Of a stretch of 64,000 nucleotides of DNA, positions 31,567 to 40,222 are shown piece after piece; position 1 is the stretch's first letter, and the number at the start of each line of letters is the position of its first letter. Below the pieces are notes generated by a model. That model made no database searches. It saw nothing but the letters and a program-made list of their open reading frames with translations, and was not told where the DNA came from. This DNA is from an uncultured Acidimicrobiales bacterium (lineage in GTDB: Bacteria > Actinomycetota > Acidimicrobiia > Acidimicrobiales > Aldehydirespiratoraceae). The translations under genes were made by a program, and so were the position numbers. The stretch lies in contig CATOTC010000001.1 in NCBI GenBank assembly GCA_951812975.1, positions 248,001 to 312,000 of the forward strand, written 5' to 3'.

Positions 31567-32979
31567 TCAAGATTTGGGGGTCAAGTCGAACAGCACCCTG
31601 GTTCCTCCGGGGAGTTCCGCTCGCCGGAGAACATCGAACCGCTCGTTGATCTGTGCCTCGATGACCCGAAGCGTGTAGGCGTCATGGGTGCCGGCGCGCT
31701 TGTGGCTCTTGAGTTCTTTCACCATCCGGTCTGATTCGGCGGGCACCTCGAGAACCACTTCAGAGTCGAGGTCGTGCAGGAAGTCGAGGATCGCGGCGGT
31801 CGGCACGTTGTGGGTGATGGCCAGGTGATGGATCACCGCAAGCGCAAGCACGAGCTCCGGTCTTGAACGCTCGGTGAGCGGTGGGCGTTCCGTGCCGCGC
31901 CAGCCGATCCCTGGGGTCGGGTCGGCAAGGTTCACGACCAGCGGGATGATCCCTTCGGTGCCGTCTTCGCGTAGTGCCCGGTAGAGGCGGTCGACGACAA
32001 GGGCGTCGGCGTCGAGGGCCAGCACCACTTCGGCGTGTTCAACCGCGATTCGGCTGAACATTCCGTCGTTGGCGCCGATGTCCCATACCTGTGCGCGTTC
32101 TCGTTGCGCCACGACTTCACGCACGAAGTCGGCCTTGCTGAGCAGGTCGTTCGATGCGTAGTGGCTTCGCTCCGAGTAGTCTGCCCACTCAGAATCGGAC
32201 CGATTCCAACTCATATTGTCGACCAGCTTGCGGAGCCGGTCGACCAAGCCAACGTAGATCTTCTTGTTGTATCCCGCCCGTTTCAGCTCTTTGACGGTGT
32301 CCGCGGATCCTCCGCCGAAACGCCGGTCGGCCTTGGCGTGCAGCCAAACGTGGGGGATCATGCCTCTGCTGGCGTGGCGTCGTCCCTGCAGCGCCCGTCG
32401 AGCCTGCTCGGGGGTGATCCCGTCGACCGCTCCCCGCATCCAGGGCTGGTGTGGGAGGTCCTTGTAGGCCGTGAACATCAACGGATACAGGAACATCTGA
32501 CAGAACTGCCGGTAACCCCACCACGGTTCGCCTGTCCGGTGGGTCTCGAACGAGCCGATGTCGATGAACGTCGGTTTCGCCCCGACGAATTGGACGTTGT
32601 ATGGCGTTGCGTCCTTGCTGGTCATGTCTTCGTCGATCGCCGCTCGGACCAACTTGAGGGTGAGGCTCGCGGCGTCCTGCAACATTGAGAACGACCACTC
32701 GTGGGCGTACGTGATCACGTCGACAGGCCCATGTTCGAGCACCAGCGACCAGTCGGACGCGTCGGGTGAGGCGGTTTCGACCACCTCGCTGCTGACCAGG
32801 TCTCCAGCCTTGCAGGCTCCTCGGTAGAAACTCGTGGCGGTCAACGCGTCGAACTCCGCGGCCGCAGCCCCGTTGAGGCCTCGCAGCACACGGTTGCCGT
32901 CACGCCAGACACGGGAGTTCGGATCACGGAACGATCCGCTGTCGTAAACCGACTCCGGGCCGTTACCCGGGGCAATCAC
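31567..32979 (-). CDS. SAM-dependent methyltransferase (NoeA-like)
   Basis: The 470-aa protein has a long N-terminal region with protein-kinase-like features (SSEVVETA, DEDMTSKDATPYNVQFVGAKPTFIDIGSF, about 60-150) and a C-terminal class I methyltransferase domain. Motif I is QVWDIGANDGMFSRIA (about 300-315), the acidic strand-2 residue is in VLALDAD, and LALAVIHHLAI is motif IV. The architecture resembles nodulation-related NoeA proteins. The N-terminal D-x4-N pattern resembles a kinase active loop but is probably substrate binding. It starts with a GTG overlapping the stop of a tiny membrane protein (GTGA). Confidence 0.75.
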   Translation of the reverse strand: MIAPGNGPESVYDSGSFRDPNSRVWRDGNRVLRGLNGAAAAEFDALTATSFYRGACKAGDLVSSEVVETASPDASDWSLVLEHGPVDVITYAHEWSFSMLQDAASLTLKLVRAAIDEDMTSKDATPYNVQFVGAKPTFIDIGSFETHRTGEPWWGYRQFCQMFLYPLMFTAYKDLPHQPWMRGAVDGITPEQARRALQGRRHASRGMIPHVWLHAKADRRFGGGSADTVKELKRAGYNKKIYVGLVDRLRKLVDNMSWNRSDSEWADYSERSHYASNDLLSKADFVREVVAQRERAQVWDIGANDGMFSRIAVEHAEVVLALDADALVVDRLYRALREDGTEGIIPLVVNLADPTPGIGWRGTERPPLTERSRPELVLALAVIHHLAITHNVPTAAILDFLHDLDSEVVLEVPAESDRMVKELKSHKRAGTHDAYTLRVIEAQINERFDVLRRAELPGGTRVLFDLTPKS

Positions 32980-33179
32980 TGGGTAATTTCGTCAGGCTCG
33001 CCGACTTTTTCAGAGTCGTCTGTCTCTTCGTAGACCGGGGTTTTGTTTGAGGACTTCTTCTTGCCGAAACCCAACTTGGAGAGCACTGCCCTACCAGCAA
33101 CCGCAATGCCTGCTCCGCCTGCTGCGACCGCGCCGATGATCGCACTGCCGGATGCCGGGTCCAGATATGCGCTGTTCAT
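32976..33179 (-). CDS. Small membrane protein with YLDPASGS motif
   Basis: The 67-aa product begins MNSAYLDPASGSAIIGAVAA, followed by one glycine/alanine-rich transmembrane helix (about 12-32), a basic KLGFGKKK stop-transfer and an acidic tail. Short proteins opening with Y-L-D-P-G/A-x-G-S occur next to sulfatase-like and methyltransferase genes in many bacteria; the function is unknown. It overlaps the methyltransferase by 4 bp, suggesting a stoichiometric partner or membrane anchor. GGGGGTGACAGAAAG precedes the ATG. Confidence 0.72.
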   Translation of the reverse strand: MNSAYLDPASGSAIIGAVAAGGAGIAVAGRAVLSKLGFGKKKSSNKTPVYEETDDSEKVGEPDEITQ

Positions 33180-33433
33180 CTTTCTGTCACCCCCAATTTG
33201 GTTCCCGGAACCCTACAGGCGCACCCGAGCAAGCGCCATCGTTCACACCGCCTCACACTCAACAAAGACGTAACCCCGGCCGTTTGCCGAAGCATTGACG
33301 GTTCCGGGGCTTTCGCCAACGATCTTACCCTCGGCGGAGACATTGTGAAAGCATCGGCGACCAAGAAATCGGGAATCACAGGTCGCAAGGAGTGGAGGGT
33401 CATGGGATCTGAGTTGGTATGGGCGGTTCGTTG
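33180..33433. other. Divergent intergenic region with a UUCG-capped hairpin
   Basis: At 33274-33309 the minus strand can form CCCCGG-CCGT-TGC closed by a C(TTCG)G tetraloop and paired with GCA-ACGG-CCGGGG, interrupted only by small internal loops (about 13 pairs in 36 bases). Just upstream on the same strand GCTTTC (near 33346) can pair with GAAAGC (near 33313), enclosing a GCC/GGC pairing. The structure would lie about 95-170 bases upstream of the small membrane-protein gene, in its leader. A short minus-strand reading frame (33243-33452) also crosses this region but has mixed third-position GC; I do not call it a gene. Confidence 0.5.
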
Positions 33434-34087
33434 ATGGCGCCGCCGGTTGCACTGATTCACGGGTTTGCCACTTCGACGGAACGGACCTGGCGCGAACCTG
33501 GTTGGTTCGACCTGCTCAAAGACGCCCGACGTCGTGCTGTCGGCATCGACCTGTTGGGTCACGGTGAGGCACCCAAGCCCACCGAACCAGAGGCCTACGA
33601 CGATCTGGTGACACCCGTGTTGGAGAGGTTCCCCGACTCACCGGCCGACGTGATCGGCTACTCGCTCGGGGCCCACACGGCGCTGGGGTTGGCCATGTCG
33701 TATCCCGAACGGGTGAACCGGCTTGTGCTCGCCGCGATCGGGCGCAACGTAGTCGACTTCGGTGACAGCCGACCCTTGGAAGGCAACGTGGAGGCCCGAT
33801 TCGAGTCACTGATAACCGCTCCGGGCAACGACTCCGAGGCCCTGCGCGCCTGTTTGGCACGAGAGCGGCGGCCTTTCACAGTCGAACAGTTGGGGAAGGT
33901 CCAGGCACCTTGTCTGATAGTGATCGGCAGTGAAGACTTCGCTGGGCCGCCCGAGCCGCTCGCCGATGCGCTGACCAACGCGACCATCAAGACAATCCCG
34001 GGCATCGACCACTTCGGACTCCCCAAACAGTTCGGATTCATCGACGCCGCTCTCGAGTTCATCGACGCCGTCCCCCAATGGGATTGA
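33434..34087 (+). CDS. Alpha/beta hydrolase
   Basis: This 217-aa hydrolase has the oxyanion loop ALIHGFATSTERTW near the N-terminus, the nucleophile elbow GYSLGAH (about 77-83), an acid in VIGSEDFAGPP (about 165) and the catalytic His in IPGIDHFGLP (about 190). There is no signal peptide. The start is taken at the second ATG (MAPPVAL); the ORF opens five codons earlier. It probably acts on an ester or lactone, but specificity is not visible. The sulfatase-like gene follows after 49 bp on the same strand. Confidence 0.88.
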   Translation: MAPPVALIHGFATSTERTWREPGWFDLLKDARRRAVGIDLLGHGEAPKPTEPEAYDDLVTPVLERFPDSPADVIGYSLGAHTALGLAMSYPERVNRLVLAAIGRNVVDFGDSRPLEGNVEARFESLITAPGNDSEALRACLARERRPFTVEQLGKVQAPCLIVIGSEDFAGPPEPLADALTNATIKTIPGIDHFGLPKQFGFIDAALEFIDAVPQWD

Positions 34088-34136
34088 CCGCTCGCTGACC
34101 GGGTCCGGCGCCGGTTTCTGTGCGGCAACGCGGTAA

Positions 34137-36743
34137 GTGGGTCACACTTCTCGGGTGAACACGTTGCTGTGGCGAGTCGTTCATCTCCTGGCGCTCGCCA
34201 CCTTGGCGATCAGCCAACCGCTGCTGGGCATCCTCGGCGAGAACCCGACCTTCTTCACTGCCCACGCGAGTTCACCGGGCCAGATTGTGGTGTTCGCGAT
34301 CACCGTCGCGCTGGCCCCGACGCTTGTGCTGAGCGCGGTGATGCTCGCCGGGCACGCACTCTCGGATCGGCTGGGGGAACTCATCTTCCGGGGGGCCATA
34401 GCGGCGCTGACCTTCCTGTTCGTCATCCAGGTGGTGGATGTGATCGGTGGAGCGGCTTGGCTCGTCGTACTAATTGCCATCGTCGGCACCTACGGGCTGA
34501 TGACCCTGTATCTGAGACACGATCGGGTTCGTTCAGTCGTGTCGGTGTTGGCGGTGCTGGGACCTTTCGTCGTCATCTATTTCCTGTTCTTCTCGGCGAC
34601 CAACAGTGTCGTCTTCCCGGACGACGTCGAGGCGGTGACGCTCGAAACCCTGCTCGGGACCGACCTTGAGACGGACCTGGGCGATTTGCGTCACGACGAA
34701 GACCAACGGGACGGCGCTTCATTCGACGGGGCCGAGTCACCCAGCGCCGGCACCGACCGAAACGACTCCGACAACGCTGCGGTCAGCGGAGGCACCGCTG
34801 GGCAGGTGTCGCTGGTCGAGCGGTTGAACGAGCGGTTTCCACCCATCCATCTGCTCGTTTTCGATGAGTTCCCGTGGTATTCGCTGCTCGACGAGACAGG
34901 CCGAATCGACTCGGTCCGCTATCCAAATTTCGCCCGCCTGGGCGAGACCTCACATGTCTTCGAGAACGCAACCACTGTCGGTTTCACCACGGAGTTGGCC
35001 GTTCCGGCCCTGCTTGCGAGCACGCTCGAGACTCAGCCGGCTCCCGTCTATTCGATGTATCCCCACAACCTGTTCACGCTGTTGGGTGGGGTGTACGACG
35101 TCTCATCCTGGGATCCTCTCGTTGATCTGTGCCCCGATTCAGTGTGCAACGGCTCAACCCCGGAGCAGATCCTCGACTGGATCGCGGCCGACGACCAGGC
35201 CACGGCGACCACCGCTCCCACCACGACCGCCGCGCCGGTCACGACAGCCCCAACCTCCCCGGCGATCCCATCGGACACCACCACGAGTCCGCCGACTACG
35301 AACACCGCGCCGGCTCCGACGCCAACCCACGACGAGACAGACTCAAGCGACAAAGGATCCTTGGCTCTTCTGTTCGAGGACGCAGCGATCGTGTTCGGGC
35401 ATCTCGTGGCGCCGGAGGGGACCGACCTGGGGCTTCCATCGATCGGTGCTGGATGGGGCAATTTCGGTGGAGAGCTGACCACAACCACGGCCCCGATCCC
35501 GGCCACCGCCGTGGAACCCACAAGCACCACGACCGGCACAACCGCGACAGCCGACACAACCACGACGCCGACCTCGACCACGACGTCCACGGCGACCACG
35601 CAGCCGTCGCTGGTTCAAGGCGCACCGACCACCACACTGTTGAACACCACCGCGCTCGAAACCGACATCGACACCGAACCCGTAGACCCAGAGCGCATCG
35701 CCGAGGAACGAACCGCGTTCCTAGACAGCCTGATCTCCCTCGACACCCGGGTGCTCGATTTTCGAAGAGAAGTTGCCGCGATCCAGCCGAGCGGTCTCCC
35801 CCGCCTGCATTTCATGCACGCACTGCTGCCGCATGTGCCTTGGCGATTGAGACCGGACGGCTCGATCTACGCCGATATCGGTCTTCCCGGATACTTCTCG
35901 AAATGGGACGACGACGAGGTCAAAGCCCGATTCGGGCAACAACGCCACCTTCTGCAGCTCGGCTTCGCCGACCAGCTCCTTGGGGAGTATCTGGATCGCC
36001 TTGAAGCGGTCGGAGACTTCGACCGGGCCATGGTGATCGTCACCGCCGACCACGGGATCTCCTTTGTGCCAGGCGAGCGGTCGAGAGGAGTCAACGACGT
36101 GAACGTGGCGGGTATCGCAGGTGTGCCGCTGCTGTTCAAAGAACCCCACCAGACCAGCGGGACCGTTCAACCCCAGCCTGTGCAGTTGATCGACATCGTG
36201 CCCACGATCGCGGCGCAGCTCGGAATCGACGCACCATGGGAATTCGCCGGCCATGAAATGCTGCGCCCGCAACCGGCGGTGGACCGTGCTGTTGGTGGTA
36301 CTGGAGGTTCGGTGAAGGTGCCGGAGGACTTCACGAAGATCACAGAAGAGCTCGCTGCGGACATGCACGCAGTGTTCGGCGACGGGACAACGGGAAGCCT
36401 CTACGGACTCGGCGGAGCGCACGCACTGATCGGTAACCCGGCGCGGGACTGGGCGACCAGCCGATCCGCACACTGCTGGGTCATAGAACGGCCAAACACG
36501 ATTCCCGAACCTGACGGGGCGATCGGCTACGTCTTCGGACACATCGACGCACCACCGGGCGCGCCGATCACCTTCGCGATCGTGCTAGACGGCATCGTCG
36601 CTGGAACTGCTCAGTCATTTGAGGACGGCCCGCCCCACCGCGTCTTCGCGATCGGCGATTCGCAGTACTGGCGGGGAGAGGACCCTGTCGTCGAACTCCA
36701 CGAGATCATTGATTCTCGTCTCGCTCCGATTCCAAGCTGCTAG
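34137..36743 (+). CDS. Membrane sulfatase / LTA-synthase-like protein with Thr-rich inserts
   Basis: This 868-aa protein has about five N-terminal membrane helices (residues 5-155), an acidic linker (about 165-225) and an extracellular alkaline-phosphatase-superfamily domain. Sulfatase landmarks are LVFDEFPWYSL (first metal Asp), RYPNFARLGETSHVF, a GFTTELAVPALL loop, HALLPHVPW (about 560) and VTADHGISF (about 634). Two long Thr/Pro-rich stretches (about 350-400 and 445-510) interrupt the catalytic domain, leaving a short segment between them. Cys pairs occur in LCPDSVC. The start is a GTG at 34137 or 34155. The family may transfer phosphoglycerol or a similar group to cell-wall polymers. Confidence 0.82.
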   Translation: MGHTSRVNTLLWRVVHLLALATLAISQPLLGILGENPTFFTAHASSPGQIVVFAITVALAPTLVLSAVMLAGHALSDRLGELIFRGAIAALTFLFVIQVVDVIGGAAWLVVLIAIVGTYGLMTLYLRHDRVRSVVSVLAVLGPFVVIYFLFFSATNSVVFPDDVEAVTLETLLGTDLETDLGDLRHDEDQRDGASFDGAESPSAGTDRNDSDNAAVSGGTAGQVSLVERLNERFPPIHLLVFDEFPWYSLLDETGRIDSVRYPNFARLGETSHVFENATTVGFTTELAVPALLASTLETQPAPVYSMYPHNLFTLLGGVYDVSSWDPLVDLCPDSVCNGSTPEQILDWIAADDQATATTAPTTTAAPVTTAPTSPAIPSDTTTSPPTTNTAPAPTPTHDETDSSDKGSLALLFEDAAIVFGHLVAPEGTDLGLPSIGAGWGNFGGELTTTTAPIPATAVEPTSTTTGTTATADTTTTPTSTTTSTATTQPSLVQGAPTTTLLNTTALETDIDTEPVDPERIAEERTAFLDSLISLDTRVLDFRREVAAIQPSGLPRLHFMHALLPHVPWRLRPDGSIYADIGLPGYFSKWDDDEVKARFGQQRHLLQLGFADQLLGEYLDRLEAVGDFDRAMVIVTADHGISFVPGERSRGVNDVNVAGIAGVPLLFKEPHQTSGTVQPQPVQLIDIVPTIAAQLGIDAPWEFAGHEMLRPQPAVDRAVGGTGGSVKVPEDFTKITEELAADMHAVFGDGTTGSLYGLGGAHALIGNPARDWATSRSAHCWVIERPNTIPEPDGAIGYVFGHIDAPPGAPITFAIVLDGIVAGTAQSFEDGPPHRVFAIGDSQYWRGEDPVVELHEIIDSRLAPIPSC

Positions 36744-36789
36744 TCGGCCGAACCGCGGACCCGGGAGCGGTCGGGCAGACGCAATCGGT

Positions 36790-39210
36790 CTACAGGGTGA
36801 CGTCCACAGCAGCGCGAATGTCGGTGGCGGAGGCGGCCAGAACGACCGTGTAGGAGCCCGGGTCGACCACCCAGTCGTGCACCGCAGGGTCCCAGCGGGC
36901 AAAGGAACGGTCCGTCAGTTCGACCCGCGCTGTTCCGGTCGCACCCGGCTCCAGTTCGAGCTTGGCGAAACCAGCGAGTTCCTTCACCGGACGAGGGACG
37001 ACACTTTGAGCGGGCGCAACATACACCTGAACCACTTCGCTGCCGGCACGCGCTCCTGTGTTGGTGATCGGCACCTCAACGCTCAAGTCCGTGCCAGTGC
37101 CGCTGATCGTTGGTTCGCCCCATTCGAAGGTGGTGTAGGACCCGCCGTGACCGAAGGGGATCAGCGGGGCGACGCCTCGCGCGTCATATGAGCGGTAGCC
37201 GACGAAGATCCCCTCGCCGTAACGCACCACTCCAGCCTCGCCCGGATAGTTCAAGAAAGCGGGCGTGTCGCGCTCGTTGCGTGCCCAGGTGGTGGGCATA
37301 CGCCCCGCGGGTTCAGCGTCGCCGGTGAGCACATCGGTGATCGCATAGCCTGCCTCCTGGCCCGGGTACCATGCCAGAATGACCGCCGAGACACCGTCGA
37401 ACCACGGCAGCGACATGGGTGCACCACAGTTCAACACCACAACCGTGTTCGGATTGGCCGCGACAACCCGTCTGACTAGTTCGTCCTGTCGGTTGGGCAG
37501 CTCTATCGAGTCGCGATCGGATCCCTCCGATTCCCACTCGGCGCTCGATCCCACCACCACAACGGCGATGTCGGCCTGAGCGGCAAGTTCCGCAGCTTGG
37601 TCGAGACCGGTCGCCGGGTCCGTGCCCGCCTTCTCAACGCCGACGTCCACAATGCTGATCAACTGCCTTGAATCGCGGGGAAGACTGTCAAGTCTGACCC
37701 GATAGCTGCTACCGGCTTCAAGATCCATGAAACCGTCACCGCCGTGCAGCCCCAGCCCAGCGCTGAACGTCTTGACCGAGTTGTCAGCCACCAGTTCCTC
37801 ATCGACGAACAACGCCGCGTGAGCGAAGCCGAGGGCGCAGAACCGGTGACGGCCCGATGTCGTCGGGGTCATGGTGAAACTCGCCCGTACCGACATCGTT
37901 TCGAGACCTTGCGGCCAACTCTCTCCGAACCAGACGTTGAAAACCGAAGGGTTGGTCTCGATCTTGAACGGCTCACTGTCGAAACCCGTTCCCTCGAACA
38001 ACTCAAAGCGCACCTCGCCACCATCGATCCATTCCGGCGGAATCGCCGCGGCCCGACGACTCATGTCGATCCCCGGCGCAACACCGATCGCGCGGTCACC
38101 GATCCGTTCCTGCATCGCTTCAGCGATCGTCGTTGTACGGTGCGGTTCCAGACTGGCCGAACCGCCGCCGAGTATCGCGGTGTCCGCCACACCGGGACCG
38201 ATCAGCGCGATCGTTCCGTCACCGGCCAGAGGCAGCAGGCCGCGGTCGTTCTTGAACAGGACCATCGACTCGGTTGCGGCGCGCCTTGCCAACATACGGT
38301 GCTCTGATCGTTCAACGTGCCGTTCTTCGTGGTTGGTCGGGGTGCCGATTCGTCCTGCCCAGTCGAGGAAACCGAGAATGCGACGCACCTTGTCGTCGAT
38401 CAGGTCCTCAGCCACCTCGCCCGATTCCACCGCGGCCTGAAGCTGCCCTCTCCCCCAGAAGCGCCCAGGTCCCGGCATCTCCAGGTCAAGGCCGTGACGA
38501 GCGGGGCCGACCGTCTCTTTGATCGCTGCCCAGTCCGACACGACAAAGCCGTCGAATTCCCATTCCTTCTTCAAGAGGTCGACCAAGTATTCCTGATGTG
38601 CACAGGCATGCTGGCCGTTCACGAAGTTGTAGGCGCCCAACACACCGCGCACACCAGCCTGTTTGACCGCTGCCTCGAACGGAGGCAGATAGATCTCGCG
38701 CAGGCTCCTCTCGTCGACTTCCACGTTGATGGTGTGACGTTCGAATTCTTGGTCGTTGGCAACGAAGTGCTTCACGCACGCCCCCACCCCCTGACTCTGC
38801 ACACCGGTGATGTAGGCGACCGCCATAGCTGAGCTGAGCTGGGGATCTTCGCTGTAGGACTCGAAATGGCGTCCGCCACGGGGAGAGCGGTGGAGGTTGA
38901 CCGTCGGCGCCAGCAGCACATCCACACCGCGGTCGTTGGCTTCCACACCGAGCGCCGCACCCAGCTCCTCGACCAGCTCAGGGTTCCAGGTCGCGGCAAT
39001 TGCCGATGGCCCTGGGACCACCAGACCGGGACCCATGGCTCTGCCACGAACACCGACAGGGCCGTCGCTGAGGCACCACTCCGGGATCTGCAGACGTTCG
39101 CAGCCCTTGACGATCCAGGCGGTCTCGCCCACAACCATGGTGCACTTCTCTTCGAGTGTCATCTGTGCGATCAGCGCGCCTATGTCGGTCGTCTTGATTG
39201 TGTCGGTCAT
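36790..39210 (-). CDS. GH3 beta-glucosidase with PA14-like insertion
   Basis: The 806-aa product is a family 3 glycoside hydrolase. It has the (beta/alpha)8 domain with SDGPVGVRG, SPRGGRHFESYSEDP, KHFVANDQEFERHT and the nucleophile Asp in FVVSDWAAIKE (about 255). A PA14-like domain (about 390-520, ARASFTMTPTTSGRH and VDEELVADN) interrupts the second domain, which is followed by a fibronectin-III-like C-terminal domain. There is no signal peptide, so it probably acts on imported oligosaccharides. The ATG at 39210 has AGGAG seven bases upstream; the ATG at 39216 overlaps the GH10-fragment stop (ATGA). It is the downstream gene of a likely operon. Confidence 0.93.
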   Translation of the reverse strand: MTDTIKTTDIGALIAQMTLEEKCTMVVGETAWIVKGCERLQIPEWCLSDGPVGVRGRAMGPGLVVPGPSAIAATWNPELVEELGAALGVEANDRGVDVLLAPTVNLHRSPRGGRHFESYSEDPQLSSAMAVAYITGVQSQGVGACVKHFVANDQEFERHTINVEVDERSLREIYLPPFEAAVKQAGVRGVLGAYNFVNGQHACAHQEYLVDLLKKEWEFDGFVVSDWAAIKETVGPARHGLDLEMPGPGRFWGRGQLQAAVESGEVAEDLIDDKVRRILGFLDWAGRIGTPTNHEERHVERSEHRMLARRAATESMVLFKNDRGLLPLAGDGTIALIGPGVADTAILGGGSASLEPHRTTTIAEAMQERIGDRAIGVAPGIDMSRRAAAIPPEWIDGGEVRFELFEGTGFDSEPFKIETNPSVFNVWFGESWPQGLETMSVRASFTMTPTTSGRHRFCALGFAHAALFVDEELVADNSVKTFSAGLGLHGGDGFMDLEAGSSYRVRLDSLPRDSRQLISIVDVGVEKAGTDPATGLDQAAELAAQADIAVVVVGSSAEWESEGSDRDSIELPNRQDELVRRVVAANPNTVVVLNCGAPMSLPWFDGVSAVILAWYPGQEAGYAITDVLTGDAEPAGRMPTTWARNERDTPAFLNYPGEAGVVRYGEGIFVGYRSYDARGVAPLIPFGHGGSYTTFEWGEPTISGTGTDLSVEVPITNTGARAGSEVVQVYVAPAQSVVPRPVKELAGFAKLELEPGATGTARVELTDRSFARWDPAVHDWVVDPGSYTVVLAASATDIRAAVDVTL

Positions 39211-39212
39211 CG

Positions 39213-39527
39213 TCATGCTCCTACCGGTTGGCGCGACGCCAATCCGTACTTGAAGGCGTGATACGCCGGTTTGGGTTTGAGATCTCGGTCGAAGAGGAGG
39301 GGGTGGTTCGGGGCCTCGGAGTCGAAGGGCGGGAAGTTGTCGAGCCAACTATGGCTGTCGGCTGCGCCCCAGAGCATGACACCACGGACCGCCGAGACCC
39401 CGGCAAGAATCTCCACCAGCATCTTGTAGGCGTCAGCTTGCGCGCCGAACGGGTCCGCGCCGTCAGCAAAGAGTCCGATTCTCATGTCCATCTCGGTGAC
39501 CTCGATGAACAGTCCGATCTTTCCCAC
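39213..39527 (-). pseudogene. C-terminal fragment of a GH10 endo-xylanase
   Basis: The 104 residues match only the end of a GH10 (beta/alpha)8 barrel: VTEMDMRIG carries the nucleophile Glu, then GVMLWGAADSHSWLDNFPPF and PLLFDRDLKPKPAYHAFKYGL are the last strands and helix. The N-terminal two-thirds, including the acid/base Glu, are missing, so it cannot be an active xylanase. It nevertheless has a GTG start with AGGAAA upstream and a 4-bp overlap with the GH3 gene, so the remnant may still be translated as part of the operon leader. Loss by deletion between the tetR promoter and this fragment is likely. Confidence 0.85.
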
Positions 39528-39528
39528 T

Positions 39529-39559
39529 GGATATTTCCTACCATCGGTATATTATCTCC
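39529..39559. promoter_or_regulatory. Candidate TetR operator / promoter between tetR and the glycosidase operon
   Basis: An imperfect inverted repeat of two 14-base arms around a three-base spacer (9 of 14 positions match) lies between the divergent genes. The minus-strand core AATATACCGATGG recurs at 43412-43424 ahead of the PhyH gene. On the plus strand the same bases contain TATATT, a plausible -10 element for tetR, so operator and promoter would overlap. Confidence 0.45.
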
Positions 39560-39604
39560 ACAAGTGAACAGCATCACCCCGGGGGAGACCCCAGGAGCCA
39601 CACC

Positions 39605-40222
39605 ATGACGGCATTAGCCACTCCCCCGCTCACCCCGAAGTCCACAGCGACCCGCAGACGCCTGCTGGACCTGGCCGCACAGATGTTCATTGAGAGCGGC
39701 TATGACGCGATCTCGCTGCGCGACATCGCCGATGAGGCCGGCCTCACCAAGGGTGCCATCTATGGCCACTTCCGCTCCAAGGGCCAACTGCTCGTCGAGG
39801 TGATCCGCTCGGAACTCGCCCAGCGCGACGACATGTTGGACCTCGATGAAGCGGCCGAGCACCCCGACTACCTGTTCGATCTCTTCATCAGCCCCGGGAG
39901 CCGGGAGCTCCGCCTGTTGCAGACCGACGCTGCCGCTGCGGCCCGTCACGATCCGGATGTGGCAGCAGGCGTCGAGGAGGTCTTCGCACAGCGCGCCGGG
40001 TGGATCCTCAAGACGCTCCGCGGATACGCGGACCCTGAAACGGTGTTGTTCGTCATCAACGCCCTATCGTCTGGGATCGGAGTTCAGGAAGCTCATGGCC
40101 GCGATGTTCCCGACGTCGAGGTGTGGCGAAAGACCCTGTCTGCGATGTTCGACGCGCTGACACGCCCCGCCAAAGAGAAAGGGCCGAGCGAAAAAAGTTC
40201 CAAGGAGAAGCAGCATGACTGA
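39605..40222 (+). CDS. TetR-family transcriptional regulator
   Basis: This 205-aa regulator has an N-terminal TetR helix-turn-helix (TATRRRLLDLAAQMFIESGY, DAISLRDIADEAGLTKGAIYGHFRSKGQLLVEV, about residues 15-65) and a variable ligand-binding domain with a bacterial TetR C-terminal pattern. It ends in a charged Lys/Glu/Ser tail. GGAG precedes the ATG. It diverges from the GH10-fragment/GH3 operon and overlaps the following GH3 gene by 8 bp, so it probably controls both transcription units. Confidence 0.92.
   Translation: MTALATPPLTPKSTATRRRLLDLAAQMFIESGYDAISLRDIADEAGLTKGAIYGHFRSKGQLLVEVIRSELAQRDDMLDLDEAAEHPDYLFDLFISPGSRELRLLQTDAAAAARHDPDVAAGVEEVFAQRAGWILKTLRGYADPETVLFVINALSSGIGVQEAHGRDVPDVEVWRKTLSAMFDALTRPAKEKGPSEKSSKEKQHD

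Noticed and set aside
31544..31576. Repeated GGGGTCA runs between trpB2 and the methyltransferase gene as a terminator
   Set aside because: Three short direct repeats are present, but there is no stable stem with a T-run on either strand.
33274..33309. Hairpin region as a c-di-GMP-I (GEMM) riboswitch
   Set aside because: The GAAAGCC and CGGGGTTACG elements look superficially similar, but the first hairpin with its tetraloop and the ligand-binding positions are not convincing. Kept only as an unclassified structured region.
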